64,000 nt of DNA from Phlegmacium glaucopus. Taxonomy: Eukaryota; Basidiomycota; Agaricomycetes; Agaricales; Cortinariaceae. Location: the NCBI GenBank assembly GCA_015039465.1, contig MU130695.1, positions 420,394 to 484,393 on the forward strand, written 5' to 3'. Shown in pieces: positions 1-10,500 of this stretch. The number at the start of each line of letters is the position of its first letter. Positions within the stretch are counted from its first letter, which is position 1. The translations under genes were made by a program, and so were the position numbers. The notes below the pieces were generated by a model. The model saw nothing but the letters and a program-made list of their open reading frames with translations. It had not been told where the DNA came from and did no database searches.

Positions 1-271
1 AATAGACATAGGCGAGGTTTGGAAAGGTCCGATGAGGATCTCAACCTCTTGTTGTGTACATGGGCCGATATAACGTCCTTTCTTGAATTCAACGTCTTCA
101 ATATCTTGATAGACTTCTGGGAAGTCTTCGAGAGAGGCGCTATTTGGAGGGACGTGTGTGTGGTATATTTCGCGAATGCCGACGTCGAATCCAAATTGAA
201 GGCCGTGACATAGATTTGGATAACGCCTTGTGAGGTTATGGCATTGTAAGAGTTCGTTCCAGGCTTCATGC
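1..271 (-). pseudogene. Start of reverse transcriptase ORF, DIRS-like retroelement (runs off left edge)
   Basis: Read on the minus strand, this stretch encodes the N-terminal part of a basidiomycete retroelement reverse transcriptase. Visible motifs are LTPYKHEAW near the start, a GFDVG segment, RYIGPCTQQE and, close to the window edge, GPFQTSPMS. The latter two are characteristic of an agaricomycete RT family that I recall as neighbouring tyrosine recombinases (DIRS-like); that affiliation is from memory. The RT core would lie left of position 1. The reading frame is shifted relative to the upstream zinc-knuckle ORF (272-802), although the two appear to belong to one polyprotein, so a one-base indel near 270-290 probably broke it. 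Confidence 0.6.
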
Positions 272-802
272 TTATATGGAGTGAGAGGTATGTGCCTTCT
301 GTGCTCGAGGGCATCTTTGAGCCCCGTGATCCGGCTTTTCGCATCCTGAACATAAGTGACGCTGAGTGTGCTCGGTACTGGTGCAGCCAATGGGTCGTTG
401 CCAATCCGAACATAAAGGCAATCCTGAGGATATACAAATAAGTCGACCATTCTCGCTTCGTCTTGACTTGGCGTCTCCTCCGCTGAAGATTTTGGCACTG
501 TTGCACGTTCTGACGTTGTGAAGATGTCGCCCGAGGCACACGGCGCAAGCTGCTGGGCTCGATGAGGCTGCGCCGCCTTGAAAAGATGGGTTGGCTGATG
601 ATTCGTATTGCCTTGATTTTGAAGCGGACTGATTCGAGGTTGGATATTTATTTCTCGAGGATGACGTCGGCGACCTTAACCTCCTGGGAGCTGGCGAGAT
701 TGACCTGGACCGTCTTCTATAACGGGGATTGGGTGTGAAGCGACTGCTAGTTGACCTTCCTGAACGATTATGCGAGTTATCATGATGTTCGCGCTGCGGC
801 AT
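272..802 (-). CDS. Retroelement zinc-knuckle ORF (Gag C-terminal part)
   Basis: This 176-residue frame has an Arg/Ser-rich basic N-terminal half (residues about 10-60) and two Cys/His clusters in the C-terminal half: CAVCLGRHLHNVRTC near residue 86 and CSGCEKPDHGAQRC near residue 152, with a further Trp-Gln...Cys...His stretch between them. Such clusters bind nucleic acid in retroelement Gag proteins. It lies between the Gag-like gene (1152-2069) and the RT start (1-271), all on the minus strand, as expected for one element. The frame closes just after the second cluster, where the RT frame begins one register away, so it may be a frameshifted fusion protein. Confidence 0.6.
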   Translation of the reverse strand: MPQREHHDNSHNRSGRSTSSRFTPNPRYRRRSRSISPAPRRLRSPTSSSRNKYPTSNQSASKSRQYESSANPSFQGGAASSSPAACAVCLGRHLHNVRTCNSAKIFSGGDAKSRRSENGRLICISSGLPLCSDWQRPIGCTSTEHTQRHLCSGCEKPDHGAQRCPRAQKAHTSHSI

Positions 803-959
803 CGTGTTAGTGTTAGTGATAGCTCTTTGGAGCTATGGTTTGGTAGAAAAGTAGGATAGATGATGACGTCGACCGCAACATCGAGAAGGAGGGTGTGAGG
901 CATGATGTGCGAGGCATGGGAGCACAGGGCAAAAACGACGATGAGTTACGTGTGCAAGG

Positions 960-1060
960 TGCAAAGCATGGAGACATTGAGGCACGAGGCATGAGGCATG
1001 AGGCATGAGGCATGAGGCATGAGGCATGAGGCATGAGGCATGAGGCATGAGGCAAAAGGC
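960..1060. repeat. 7-bp tandem microsatellite (AGGCATG)n
   Basis: About eleven near-perfect copies of AGGCATG run between roughly 975 and 1055, in the spacer or intron between the two Gag-type ORFs of the left-edge retroelement. The repeat makes short repetitive open frames on the minus strand that are not genes. Confidence 0.9.
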
Positions 1061-1151
1061 GCAAGGCCAAGGCATGTGGCAAGGGATAGGACATACGAGG
1101 ATGTATGTGAACGTCGTGATCAAAGAAGGTAGATAAAGGATGGTTGAATGA

Positions 1152-2069
1152 TTAGCGTACGTCGATTATGTCGAAAAGGAATGAAGTACTGACCTCTATC
1201 ATGCCCTCCGCTCTCTTTCTATCATGGTATTCATCTGCGATGGTTCTGAGGGTTGCCTCGTTGATATTTGCAATGTTGAAACCTTCTTTGCGCTCTAAGG
1301 CGTCGTGCCATTCTCTTCTGACGACTGCTTGAAAAATTAAAAGAATCTCGTCGCCGTTGGGTCTTAGGCGCATGGGATGGTCTTCTAGTTTGAAATAAAA
1401 GTGAGCAAGAGCGTTTATGTGTTTCTCGGGCCAACCGAGTTTGTTCATATGGTGAAGCATCGAATTCTTGCCCATTGTCATTTGTCTCCAGGTTAGATCT
1501 TTGTCTTTTATGACATTTTTGGCTGCCTTGAGCGATGCGATGGGTTTCAGGGCCATGATGCCGTTAATTTCTGCGATACCGAAGGCTTCGTCTGCGGTTG
1601 TTCTCACGACATCGCGGTCCTCTGTCGCTGCTGCGCATCCTTCTGGAGTGAAGTATGATAACTCGACGTAGTCAAAATTCTTGAGTTTGTTTATCGCAAA
1701 GGGCGAAGGTCGTGGCATGATCACTTCATCGCCAATCCGATCTTCGTCAAAGTCATTTATTTTTGGTCTCTTCTTCTCCAATTCTTTCCTTTCCGCCTCT
1801 GCGGCTCTTTCTTCTTCTTCACGTACTCTTTCTTCCTCTTCTCTGTGCATTTGAGCCTGCTGCTCCTCTAATTCCTGCTCCTGCCTTGCTTGTTCGTTCC
1901 ACGCTTCGACCCTCGCTTGGTGATCGACATGATGAGCTGTCTCGAGTTGCTCTATAGCCTGTTGAGGAGTAACTTGTTGTGCCTGCACTATAAGATTAAT
2001 AATGGGTTGATACGCTGCGCCGTTGAAGTTCGGAGGTTGCTCAAGATTCGGGTTTTGACCGGGAGGCAT
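1152..2069 (-). CDS. Gag-like protein of DIRS-like retroelement
   Basis: A 305-residue frame begins MPPGQNPNLEQPP. It has a short N-terminal helical segment (VTPQQAIEQLETAH, about residues 33-46), a charged Gln/Glu/Arg coiled-coil stretch (about 60-110), then a globular domain starting at PKINDFDEDRIGD and containing PRPSPFAINKLKNFDYVEL, YFTPEGC and VVRREWHDAL. This arrangement is common in agaricomycete retroelement Gag ORFs (from memory). A truncated relative with the same N-terminal module lies at 20718-21188. The ORF ends in a region that may be an intron or spacer before the zinc-knuckle ORF. It is intact over its length. Confidence 0.65.
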   Translation of the reverse strand: MPPGQNPNLEQPPNFNGAAYQPIINLIVQAQQVTPQQAIEQLETAHHVDHQARVEAWNEQARQEQELEEQQAQMHREEEERVREEEERAAEAERKELEKKRPKINDFDEDRIGDEVIMPRPSPFAINKLKNFDYVELSYFTPEGCAAATEDRDVVRTTADEAFGIAEINGIMALKPIASLKAAKNVIKDKDLTWRQMTMGKNSMLHHMNKLGWPEKHINALAHFYFKLEDHPMRLRPNGDEILLIFQAVVRREWHDALERKEGFNIANINEATLRTIADEYHDRKRAEGMIEVSTSFLFDIIDVR

Positions 2070-2348
2070 AGTTAATAAATTATAAAGGAGTGTTGTTAAT
2101 TTGATGTATTAAAGACGATGTAGGTTTGGATAGATTTATGAAAAGGAAAAGGAGTAACGCCGTAGGAGCTCGACCCGGGATTCTTGTCGAGCGCTTCTAC
2201 GCCAGCGAGGATGAAGAGAAAGAGGAGAATGTGCACGTGATGCACTTCTCGTCTTCTCAAAGACTGAATTCTATCTCTTCGCTTGTACCTCGCTTCGCTG
2301 TAGAAACAAATTCATCTTCATTGATCTCCCGATAGTACTTATAACTCC
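2070..2348. other. Intergenic region between retroelement and membrane protein gene
   Basis: No convincing gene. A 69-codon open frame (2126-2335) has no recognisable features. The stretch probably holds divergent promoter elements for the Gag gene and the gene at 2349. An inverted pair CTCGAC / GTCGAG lies near 2170-2192. Confidence 0.4.
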
Positions 2349-2927
2349 ATGCCAGACGACAATAATTCTGAGGGTAGCAGAAACGACTCTATTCGCACCC
2401 TCGTGGGTTGAATGTGCTCTGAGTACTTTCCTAATTAATAATTATAAACCAAAAGGCCATCTTTTTCGCAGCAACAGCAGTCGGGTTACTCTCCTTCGTC
2501 GAAGCCGTATACACCAAGCGAGAGGGTTCCTCAACAGGCGGCGTCTCCGACGACATAACCCACCTCTTCCTCCTCCTTTCCATGCTATTCTCTCTTTCGG
2601 TAGCTGCTCTACGCCGACCGAGAGGAAACGTCCAAATAGCAGACTTTGTTCTAAGACTCTCATTCCTTACTCTGCTTATCGGAACATTGGTTTTCGTATG
2701 GTTCAATCTCCGCAGGGTTGTTTCGATCTGCTTCACTGTCGCCTTTGTATTGCTCGCACTTGCATATTTGATCTGGACGGATCCCGACCAGACTGGAGAA
2801 GGTGAGTTATTTGATTATATATAAATCAGATATTAAAGTTTGACGTCTTCGAAAAGATGGTTTGTGGGATACGATTGTGAAATATCGGAAAAAGTGGAAG
2901 GGCCTCGAGCAACCCACCCAGTCCTAG
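2349..2927 (+). CDS. Small four-helix integral membrane protein (three exons)
   Basis: Spliced model: exons 2349-2402, 2456-2801 and 2857-2927, giving 156 residues. Both introns are 53-55 nt. The first uses GTGGGT and ends AAAAG with a CTAAT branch point, in phase 0. The second uses a canonical GTGAGT donor. The protein has a polar N-terminus (MPDDNNSEGS...), then four hydrophobic segments at about residues 19-37, 53-70, 82-103 and 106-124. A Gly/Ser loop lies between the first two and an Arg-rich loop between the second and third. The C-terminal tail is basic (VKYRKKWKGLE). No family is recognised; the layout suggests a small fungal membrane protein. The start is the first ATG in frame and joins exon 2 without a frame break. 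Confidence 0.7.
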
Positions 2928-3090
2928 CTGGCTGTCGTGAAGGAAAATAATGAGAGAGCGTGCGTGACGCTAGCATGAACGGTGCGCACCCACTACCTCT
3001 CAACCGACCTACGACTAACCTTAAGCTAGTCTAAGATGTCGTGACGAATTGAGGAAACCATATATGCCCTGTCAATTTAATGAAGCACAG
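2928..3090. other. Short spacer without a clear gene
   Basis: I see no open frame or element. It may contain the unresolved 5' exon of the following broken gene. Confidence 0.4.
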
Positions 3091-3923
3091 CTCTGAGCGG
3101 ACGATTTGTCAGAATCAGAGATCAAGATGGTGATTATCTGGAGACTTGCGCTGCACAGCACTGCATAACACAAGGTCCCAAGGAGGGGTTCAGGTTTGCA
3201 TTTTGGAGGAAGAAGGCTCAGGGAACTTTCCTCAAGGAAGGAAACATCTACGAGAACGGACTGGCGGAGAAATTTGGTATTCCCAAACCCAAAGAATACG
3301 GTAGAGAGGCCACCGAAGGAGCCAGGTGGATCACTTCGCAGAATGGCGAGGAGGTCAATATGGACGCTAGCATTTCAGCGTAAGCTATCATCATCCTCAT
3401 TGCTTCAAACGACCTATATGAAACTCATCACAACGTGGAATCTTCTCTCCTGTATCTATCTAGATAAACCCCCGTCTTAACCCAATGCGCTATGAAAGCG
3501 TCATTCAAATTCACCTCAGGCCGAGGCGCAGTCCTTGCAATGGAAAACGACATCCTTGTCACAATCAGCCCACCAGGCATACTCCGGCACCTCCTCGACT
3601 CCGAAGAACTCCAACAGCTTGTCGACAATAACAAAAATCTCGTCCTCGTCTCAGAGGTCCACCAATCTTCCTCCTACGCCCGCTTCCTCTCCTCCAAGGC
3701 AGGTGCCACTGTCACACTAGCCCTCAGTGCCGAGCTACCTGTAGCGAATGTCGGTGGGGCGAATGTAGATGCGAAATGGGTGTACAGCAACAGCGCGGGG
3801 AATTTTAAGAGCAAAGTGAATAAAGATGGGGAACGGATATTTTATCCTCTCTTTAGGCTCGTTTCGTTAAAGGAAGGCCCACTTTCGACTGGGATGAGAG
3901 GCGAGGCAGGATTGTTGGAATAA
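3091..3923 (+). pseudogene. Broken gene, remote gasdermin-like look
   Basis: Two coding blocks of one gene are visible. Block one (3091-3379) is open and contains FRFAFWRKK and WITSQNGEE; it ends at a GTAAGC donor. Block two is open to the TAA at 3921 and contains TSGRGAVLAMEND, NLVLVSEVH, YARFLSSKAG and YPLFRLVSLKE. The only sensible acceptor (TAG at 3461-3463) leads straight into an in-frame TAA, and the first exon has no clear start, so the gene looks inactivated. The order (aromatic/Lys motif, amphipathic beta strands, VSEV-type strand, C-terminal hydrophobic strand) loosely recalls the pore-forming domain of fungal gasdermin-like proteins. That resemblance is a guess from memory; the gene could equally be an unrelated basidiomycete family. 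Confidence 0.5.
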
Positions 3924-4130
3924 GCTTAGTGATCAACACATTACTAGTATTACTCGGAGGAAAGGTGAATAAGTAACCAACGTTTCCGGCAAGTGTGTGT
4001 AATTTATAATGAAAATATTAATAGCCTCTGGATTGAGGAACGATGTGGAATCGCGTTGAAGTCATAGGGTTAGCTAAAATTAGCCTAGAATTATGGTTAG
4101 GTTTTGCCTCCCACCGTATCACAAAGTAAT

Positions 4131-5071
4131 GGATCCTCTGTCTTTTATTCTAACGAACGCAGCGACACACCTTATGTCATTTCATATATGACACTTACCT
4201 GATTGCTGAATATCGCCTGCTCTCATTCAAAGACACCAATTTACCCTCTCAGGTACATTAAATTCTTGCTCGTAGCTCATTGTTCAATGATTGTACCCTA
4301 AGCTGTTTCTGCGCCTATCTCAAGCTGTTCTAGCAGCTCACAACGATGGAATTATACTCGGACCACACCTCAATTTTGTTATTCTATTTTTCTATTGCTT
4401 ATTTAGCAAATCTCACTTTGCCCTTGGCAGGGAAACATAACTTGCGATGTGTCGAAGAGCAGCAATGGTCTCCCGTGTGTGACATTCAACAATCTCCCAC
4501 CACCCACATCCCCAACTGGTCCGCCTCCACTTCCTCCGAAGTGGGATGTTCCTGGTTTGAACATCAACTTGCCTGCAAGTATGAAGGAATCGGATATCTA
4601 TACTGCACCGCTTGTGCTATTCCAAGTTTGTATTTATTTAATTCTCAATTGTTTCACTTTTGATGAATCCCATTCTAGCTTGTCGAACATGTAGAGAACA
4701 TTGTTCATGTATCTAAAGAGAAGTCATCACGCCAGAGTGGCATCCACGAAATCGAGTACAGCAGTCTAGTATCCCCGAAACAAATACCATTCCCATCCGA
4801 CAAACCTGACATTCCCGACGTTATCAAGGAGAACAAGCCTCTTCTTCGGATTGTGAGAAAATGTTTGTCGCCTCGACCTGCTCAGCGCCCGACTGCTGCC
4901 GCCTTATGCAAGATGCTCCGCGACTTGTGTAGGTCATCCATTGTCCGCCGTGCTGGACTGGATATTTTGAAGTCGTGAGTCATTTTAAGCACTCAGATAT
5001 CGCGTCTGGTCACTGACATAGTCTATGAATTATAGAGCTTTGTCAATGTTCAAGAGGGTGATGCCTTAATA
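4131..5071 (+). pseudogene. Pseudokinase gene remnant, copy 0
   Basis: This is the 3' part of the array-pseudokinase family found intact at 7562-13122, 43334-50517 and 53634-59616. It starts abruptly inside the exon beginning GSSVFYSNE, without array or coiled coil. It carries the same exon-intron plan through to the final MP-stop exon (TAA 5069-5071). One T is missing in the run at about 4180 relative to the other copies, which shifts the frame in the first exon. The kinase-like C-lobe (PFPSDKPDIPDVIKEN, RPAQRPTAAALCKML) is otherwise preserved. Fragment of an older tandem copy. Confidence 0.8.
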
Positions 5072-5439
5072 GCGTGCCTTTAAACAGCGTTTTTGTGCTG
5101 GGTCCATTTGGGGAGGTAATAGGATATAATTGGCACTGGGGCCAGTGGAGTAGTGTATACGAGTGTACTAGTAATGCCCATCAAAGCTTTAGCTTTAGCA
5201 GACAATAGATTTGACACGAAAGTAAAGTATGGTCTCTTTGTTGATGGTCAGCGGTAAGGGAGTCATCCAATGTGCATAAAAAACCACCGTTAATGACAAT
5301 TACTCTTCCTTACCACTCCAGGTTGACATGTATAGATCGATATCCATATAGGTGTATCGGAATTGGAACTGCTCTTGACTTGCAATTATTGTACCAAAAA
5401 TTATATAAATCGCCCCGAGTCAGAGCAGTAAAATGAAAA
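5072..5439. repeat. Downstream spacer of the pseudokinase family
   Basis: Homologous spacers follow each copy (13123-13600, 50518-50990, 59617-60010). They share TTTAAACAGCG, GTGCTGGGTCCATTTGG and a terminal GTCAGA-containing stretch. In the copy after gene C one frame is open for 115 codons (59613-59960), so it may once have been coding. Here it is cut off at about 5437 and joined directly to a gene X tail. Confidence 0.55.
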
Positions 5440-7470
5440 AATGCGCTATGGTAGATTCTCTGGTGTGGGGGGATTGTAGGTGAATTCAGAATGAATTACG
5501 ACTTCAGTTGATACGACAGGAATTTGTAGATTGAAATTTAAGGGACGGTAAACCTCTGATTCGTCGTCCAAATTGTCAGAAATTTGAGGATAAACCGCCA
5601 TTGTCGTCATATATATCGTTGAACGGGCAAACGATACCAACCACCTATATGGCGAGGAGCGGCCCTTTTAGATATGGAGAAAGATAAGAGCATAAAGAGA
5701 GTTCTGAGCACTTAATAAGCTCACTGAAATATCTCATGATTCATCGAATTCCATCAAATTCTGGAGTGTCAGAAGTGGGAACGAAACTCCAACTTGATGC
5801 GGACGTTACCAGTAGCTATAGATGGAGTACTCTCCCGCGTGAAGACGAGGTTGAAGCAGGGGCTTGTCGCGCGCGATGGGGAAAAGCTGGGCTTCATGAT
5901 TGTGGGGCCGCTCGTCCTTGGCTGAAAAACTTTTCCCCCATGCCTTTCTTCGTCCATTTTGTACTTGATGAACGCGATGTATCCTTTGACATATGCTAAA
6001 AAAATTACCAATTACAACTTCAAAATACAGCCCTACTCAAAGTCCCAATTGCAAGTCGATAATTTCTTGATTGAGAAGTCGAAAGGAATAAATGTGACGT
6101 TTATCACGAATTGAGTCTTTCGGGGCCGGAGATCGGTCAACTTGAGTATTCTGTCTTGCTGGACCGGAAGCAAGGTTACTTTCCGCAAGCATAGGTACAG
6201 CCCATGTCCTAACCAAAAACGTTGTTCGAATTCATTTCTACCTCAGTAGTGAGAAATATGAAACAAGAGGTCAAGTTGAAGTACCGATTGGTGTCGCACT
6301 GCGAATAGATCAGTAAGATTTCTTTAAAATCGAAAAAACCGACCACATACCCGCTGTCCTCTCCGATGGGACATAATCTCTGTCTCCTACTATACGTAGG
6401 AGCCCGATTGTTATCCCTGCAAACTTGTTCCTCCAAAGCCACGATGAACAGTCGACCTAACCGCCCCCTGCAACTTCTCCAATCTTACTGCACTCCGCCC
6501 GTGTATGCCTCAGCGAAGACTCTGTATAGTTCATCATCCATCGTCCTTGCGCGAGGGAAATACGCTTCATTCCCGAAAAATCATCAACGAGTAACGAGAT
6601 TTGACCCTCGGTGAAATCGAACACCTGACCTGGGTTGAAATCGATGAAAAACTGAAACAGCACTAGAGCACTGGTAGTAACATTTACACCAAGGACAGAT
6701 GTCTCGAGCGTCATTTGGCGCAATCGTGACCTCGACGAACTCGGAGAAAGAGATCGTCACGATTTTTATTGGACCTCAAGTGGGCTGGGCAGAATAGAGT
6801 GATGAGCTAAGCTTTCAGACGGGGCGGGATAGATACGGGTCAGGGAGAAGGAGCAGGTCCCAGACCCTCCTGGTGGAACCGTCTACTGGAAATGGGGTGG
6901 GGCCGTCCCAGAGCTCGGCGGCGTCATCATGGTGGTTGTAGGATTTTATAGGAGTGGGAGATAGAGTGGTGTTGCCGGATGCTTCAAGGACGGCGCTCAT
7001 TATTTTCAGGTGGATATTCTTTGGCTAGAAGAGCACAGTTATAGGGGAGGCGACATCTCTTGGATAATTCAGCATTCTGACACAAATGGTTCAAGGAGAA
7101 CAAAGACTCGACTTGCAACATGTACTCACTTGTAGACACTGGCAGTACCGATGTTCCACAGGCGATCTGCACGAACTAGATGTAGTTGTTGTCCCTAGGT
7201 TTCGAGTCGAACTTTGTTGAATTCGAATGCATGAATCTGCAACTGACAATTATTAGGATTTCGAATATTCGGACTAAATCCCACTTACTCCTAGTGCATT
7301 GCTGTGGAAAGAAACAAGAAGGTTTCAATAGAGAGCTTAAAATGGTCGTTCGCGCAAACCTGTGCTGACACGTTCCAAAGGCTGGTTACCATAAACATGT
7401 TCGATGTCAGCGGATCATATGGCAATGACTTTATAAGTTGTAGTAGTACCTTAAATCGTGAACTGCATCT
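5440..7470 (-). pseudogene. Gene X copy A, divergent partner of array gene A (decayed)
   Basis: Minus-strand, multi-exon gene of unknown function, homologous to 41500-43080, 51290-52920 and 60150-60720. Recognisable pieces here: an N-terminal exon near 7300-7400, an IHAFEFNKV exon near 7200-7250, SYNHHDDAAELWDG (6815-7000), LETSVLGVNV (near 6700), a LVDD...YTESSL region (6480-6600) and the tail DESEVY...NLQIPVV...PEFTYNPPTP (5446-5600). Stops occur in the N-terminal exon and right after IHAFEFNKVRLET (TAG), positions that are open in copy C, so this copy is likely inactive. No family recognised. It starts about 90-150 bp upstream of array gene A and is transcribed away from it. Confidence 0.5.
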
Positions 7471-7561
7471 GTTCTCACTTTCACAAGGTACCATTCCACC
7501 CCATCGATCATCAATCATCTCTTCAAGGCTTCACGACTGAGCGCTAGATTTTCTTCATTCA
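7400..7561 (+). promoter_or_regulatory. Likely promoter of array-pseudokinase gene A
   Basis: A TATA-like TTTATAA lies at 7430, 132 bp upstream of the predicted ATG. The same spacing is found at 43202 for gene B (132 bp) and about 146 bp for gene C (53488). The conserved block around it (CAATGACTTTATAA, GTACC, CATCGATCATC, CTTCAAG) and the run TTCTTCATTCA immediately before the ATG recur in all copies. The divergent gene X starts within the same stretch, so the region may be a bidirectional promoter. Confidence 0.5.
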
Positions 7562-10500
7562 ATGGTAAGGGCACAACCTATTGCCAACCTCACTTCCCGG
7601 GTTGGGCCTAAACTCTCTCCAAGCTCTCTTCCTGAGTACTGACCTGTTTTGATCTGCGTTCTATAGGAAGTACGTAAATTCTCTTCAACGGTTCAACCTC
7701 GCCTCCTGACTACTGACTTGCCGTCATCTTCATCCTATAGTGGGTGCGTAAACTCTTTCCAACCTCAGCCTCCTGAGTACCGACCTGCGGTCATCTTCTT
7801 CCTATAGGGTGTGCGTAATTTTTCTCAAACCTTGCCTCCTGAGTACTGACTTGCTGTCATCTTCATCTTATAGCAAGTGCGTAAACTCTATCCAACCTCT
7901 CTTCCCGACTGACCTGCCTTCATCTTCATATTATAGGAAGTGCGTAAATTCTCTTCAACCCCACCTCCTAAGTACTGACCTGCTGTCATCTTCGTCCTAT
8001 AGGCTGTGCGTAAATTCTCTTCAATCTCGCCTCCTGAGTACTGACTTGCTGTCATTTTCATCTTATAGGAAGTGCGTAAACTCTATTCAACCTCTTTTCC
8101 GGACTGACCTCCTGCCATCATCTTCATCCTATAGTGGGTGGGTAAATCCTCTTTAACCTCACCTCCTGAGTACTGACCTGCTGTCATCTTCTTCCAATAC
8201 TTTACGGTCCCCCACCCTTTCCAATTGGAATTCCTTGGAAACATTTGGAATCCTTGGAATCCTTGGAAGTCCTTGGAATTCCAAATAATTCCAATTGTTT
8301 CCAGGATGTTTCCAAGGAATTCCAAATGTTTCCAAGGAATTCCAAATGTTTCCAAGTAATTCCAATTGTTTCCAAGATTATTTCCAATTTCATTCCAACT
8401 GTTTCCAAGGAATTCCAAATGTTTCCAAGGAATTCCACATGTTTCCAAATGTTTCCAAATGTTTCCAAGGAATTCCAAATGTTCCAAGTGTTTCCAAGGA
8501 ATTCCAAGGAATTCCCAGGATTCCAAGGATTCCAATTGCCAACTTCCTAATCAAGTAATTAATCACCCTGACTTGTAGCATATGACAAATAAAAGAATAC
8601 CAGTAAGGAGAATTGAACCAAAGACCTTGAGAAAGGTCATGTGACATAATTCCCACACTGCATCAGTGATCTACCAACTGCACCATCATTGCTTGTATAT
8701 ATATAAAAACTAATGGTTATATATACCCCTCCCACCTGACTAAATAATATATTCTGGCACTTGTTGAAGGGCTACTACCATGTATTATATACCAAAATGT
8801 TCAGAAAAATGAGGGGAATCCATTGATAATACAATCGCGATGTTATACGCACTTTGATATGCAGTTATATGCGAAATACTGCAGAATATACAGTAAAATA
8901 ATGCGCTCTATGCTTATAAATGAGCCTAACATGACGCACCATATACCGATATAATCGTGCTAATAACAGCTTTCAGAATATATATAAATCACGTGCATGC
9001 GCCATGTCTGGTGCGTGTTTTTACACATTTTATATGTTTTAATATTGAAAAAGGGCTTATATTCCCACGCTCATAGTATGGTTATATTCCCTAGCAGTGT
9101 AGTGTTCCATCGGTATAAGGTGCGTCATGTTCGGCTCACTTATAAGCATAGAGCGCATTATTTTACTGTATATTCTGCAGTATTTTGCGTATAACTGCAT
9201 ATCAAAGTGCGTATAACATCGCGATTGTATTATCAATGGATTCCCCTCATTTTTCTGAACATTTTGGTATATAATACATGGTAGTAGCCCTTCAACAAGT
9301 GCCAGAATATATTATTTAGTCAGGTGGGAGGGGTATATATAACCATTAGTTTTTATATATATACAAGCAATGATGGTGCAGTTGGTAGATCACTGATGCA
9401 GTGTGGGAATTATGTCACATGACCTTTCTCAAGGTCTTTGGTTCAATTCTCCTTACTGGTATTCTTTTATTTGTCATATGCTACAAGTCAGGGTGATTAA
9501 TTACTTGATTAGGAAGTTGGCAATTGGAATCCTTGGAATCCTGGGAATTCCTTGGAATTCCAAAGGATTTCAATTGGAAAGGTCCCTTGGTGATTCCAAG
9601 GAATTCCAAGGATTCCAATTGGAAACTGGATTTCTACTGGAAAGCTTGGAATGGGATTGGAAAGAAATTCCGAGAATACATGACTTTACAGTGAGACACA
9701 GTACTAAATTCTTCCAATTGGAATTCCAAGGAATTCCGAGGAATCCAAGAAATTCCAAGGAATCCTAAGGAATTCCAAGGGATTCCAAAGGATTCCAAGG
9801 AATTCCAATTGGAAAGGGTGGGGGACCGTAAAGACCTCTCTTCTTCCTATAGGCTGTGCGTAAAGTTTCTCAAACCTTGCCTCCTGAGAGAGTGCGTACA
9901 CTCTTTCCAATCTCGCCTCCTGAGTACTGACCTGCTGTCTTCTTCCTATAGGCTGTGCGTAAACTTTCTCAAACCTCTACCTCCTCAGTACTGACTTGCT
10001 GTCATCTTCATCTTATAGGAAGTGCGTAAACACTATCCAACCTCTCTTCCGGACTGACCTGCCGTCATCTTCATCTTATAGGAAGTGCGTAAACTCTATC
10101 CAACCTCTCTTCCTGACTGACCTGCCATCATCTTCGTCCTACAGCGAGTGCGCAAATTCTCTTCAACCTCACCTCTTAAGTACTGACTTGCTGTCATCTT
10201 CGTCCTATAGGCTGTGCGTAAATTCTCTTCAATCTCGCCTCCTGAGTACTGACCTGCTGTCATGTTCGTCCTATAGCTTGTGCGTAAAGTCTCTTCAATC
10301 TCGCCTTCTGAGTACTGACTTGCTGTCATATTCATCTTATAGGCAGTGCGTAAACTCTATCCAACCTCTCTTCCGGACTGACCTGCCATCATCTTCATCT
10401 TATAGGAAGTGCGTAAACTCTCTCCAAGCTCTCTTCCTGAGTACTGACCCTGTTTTGATCTGCGTCCTATAGGAAGTATGTAAATTCTCTTCAATCTCGC

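Larger units (their letters stand above)
8196..9838. mobile_element. Mutator-like foldback element, copy 1 (9-bp TSD TCTTCTTCC)
   Basis: The element begins AATACTTTACGGTCC and ends GGACCGTAAAGACCTC, flanked by 9-bp direct repeats TCTTCTTCC at 8187-8195 and 9839-9847. The left and right halves are inverted copies of each other over about 750 bp, leaving a loop of about 150 bp near 8955-9100. The outermost 300 bp of each arm are made of GGAATTCC/TTTCCAA short repeats. No transposase is encoded, so it is non-autonomous. The 9-bp target duplication and long inverted ends suggest the Mutator superfamily. A second copy is at 22818-24450. The insertion lies in an intron of array A just upstream of the acceptor. 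Confidence 0.8.

Noticed and set aside
7809..8156. Array repeat read as a leucine-rich or other known protein repeat
   Set aside because: The 22-residue translation (YRLCVNSLQSRLLSTDLL) does not fit the LRR, TPR, ankyrin or WD40 consensus.
7565..8190. Arrays as CRISPR-like direct repeats
   Set aside because: Units are contiguous without unique spacers, carry fungal splice signals, and sit in a eukaryotic genome.
8202..8656. Open frames in the GGAATTCC-rich ends of the foldback elements
   Set aside because: They repeat a short palindromic motif and appear in several registers and on both strands.
9367..9461. A functional tRNA gene
   Set aside because: Acceptor and T stems do not pair well and the anticodon loop is too long; it is kept only as a tRNA-like module.
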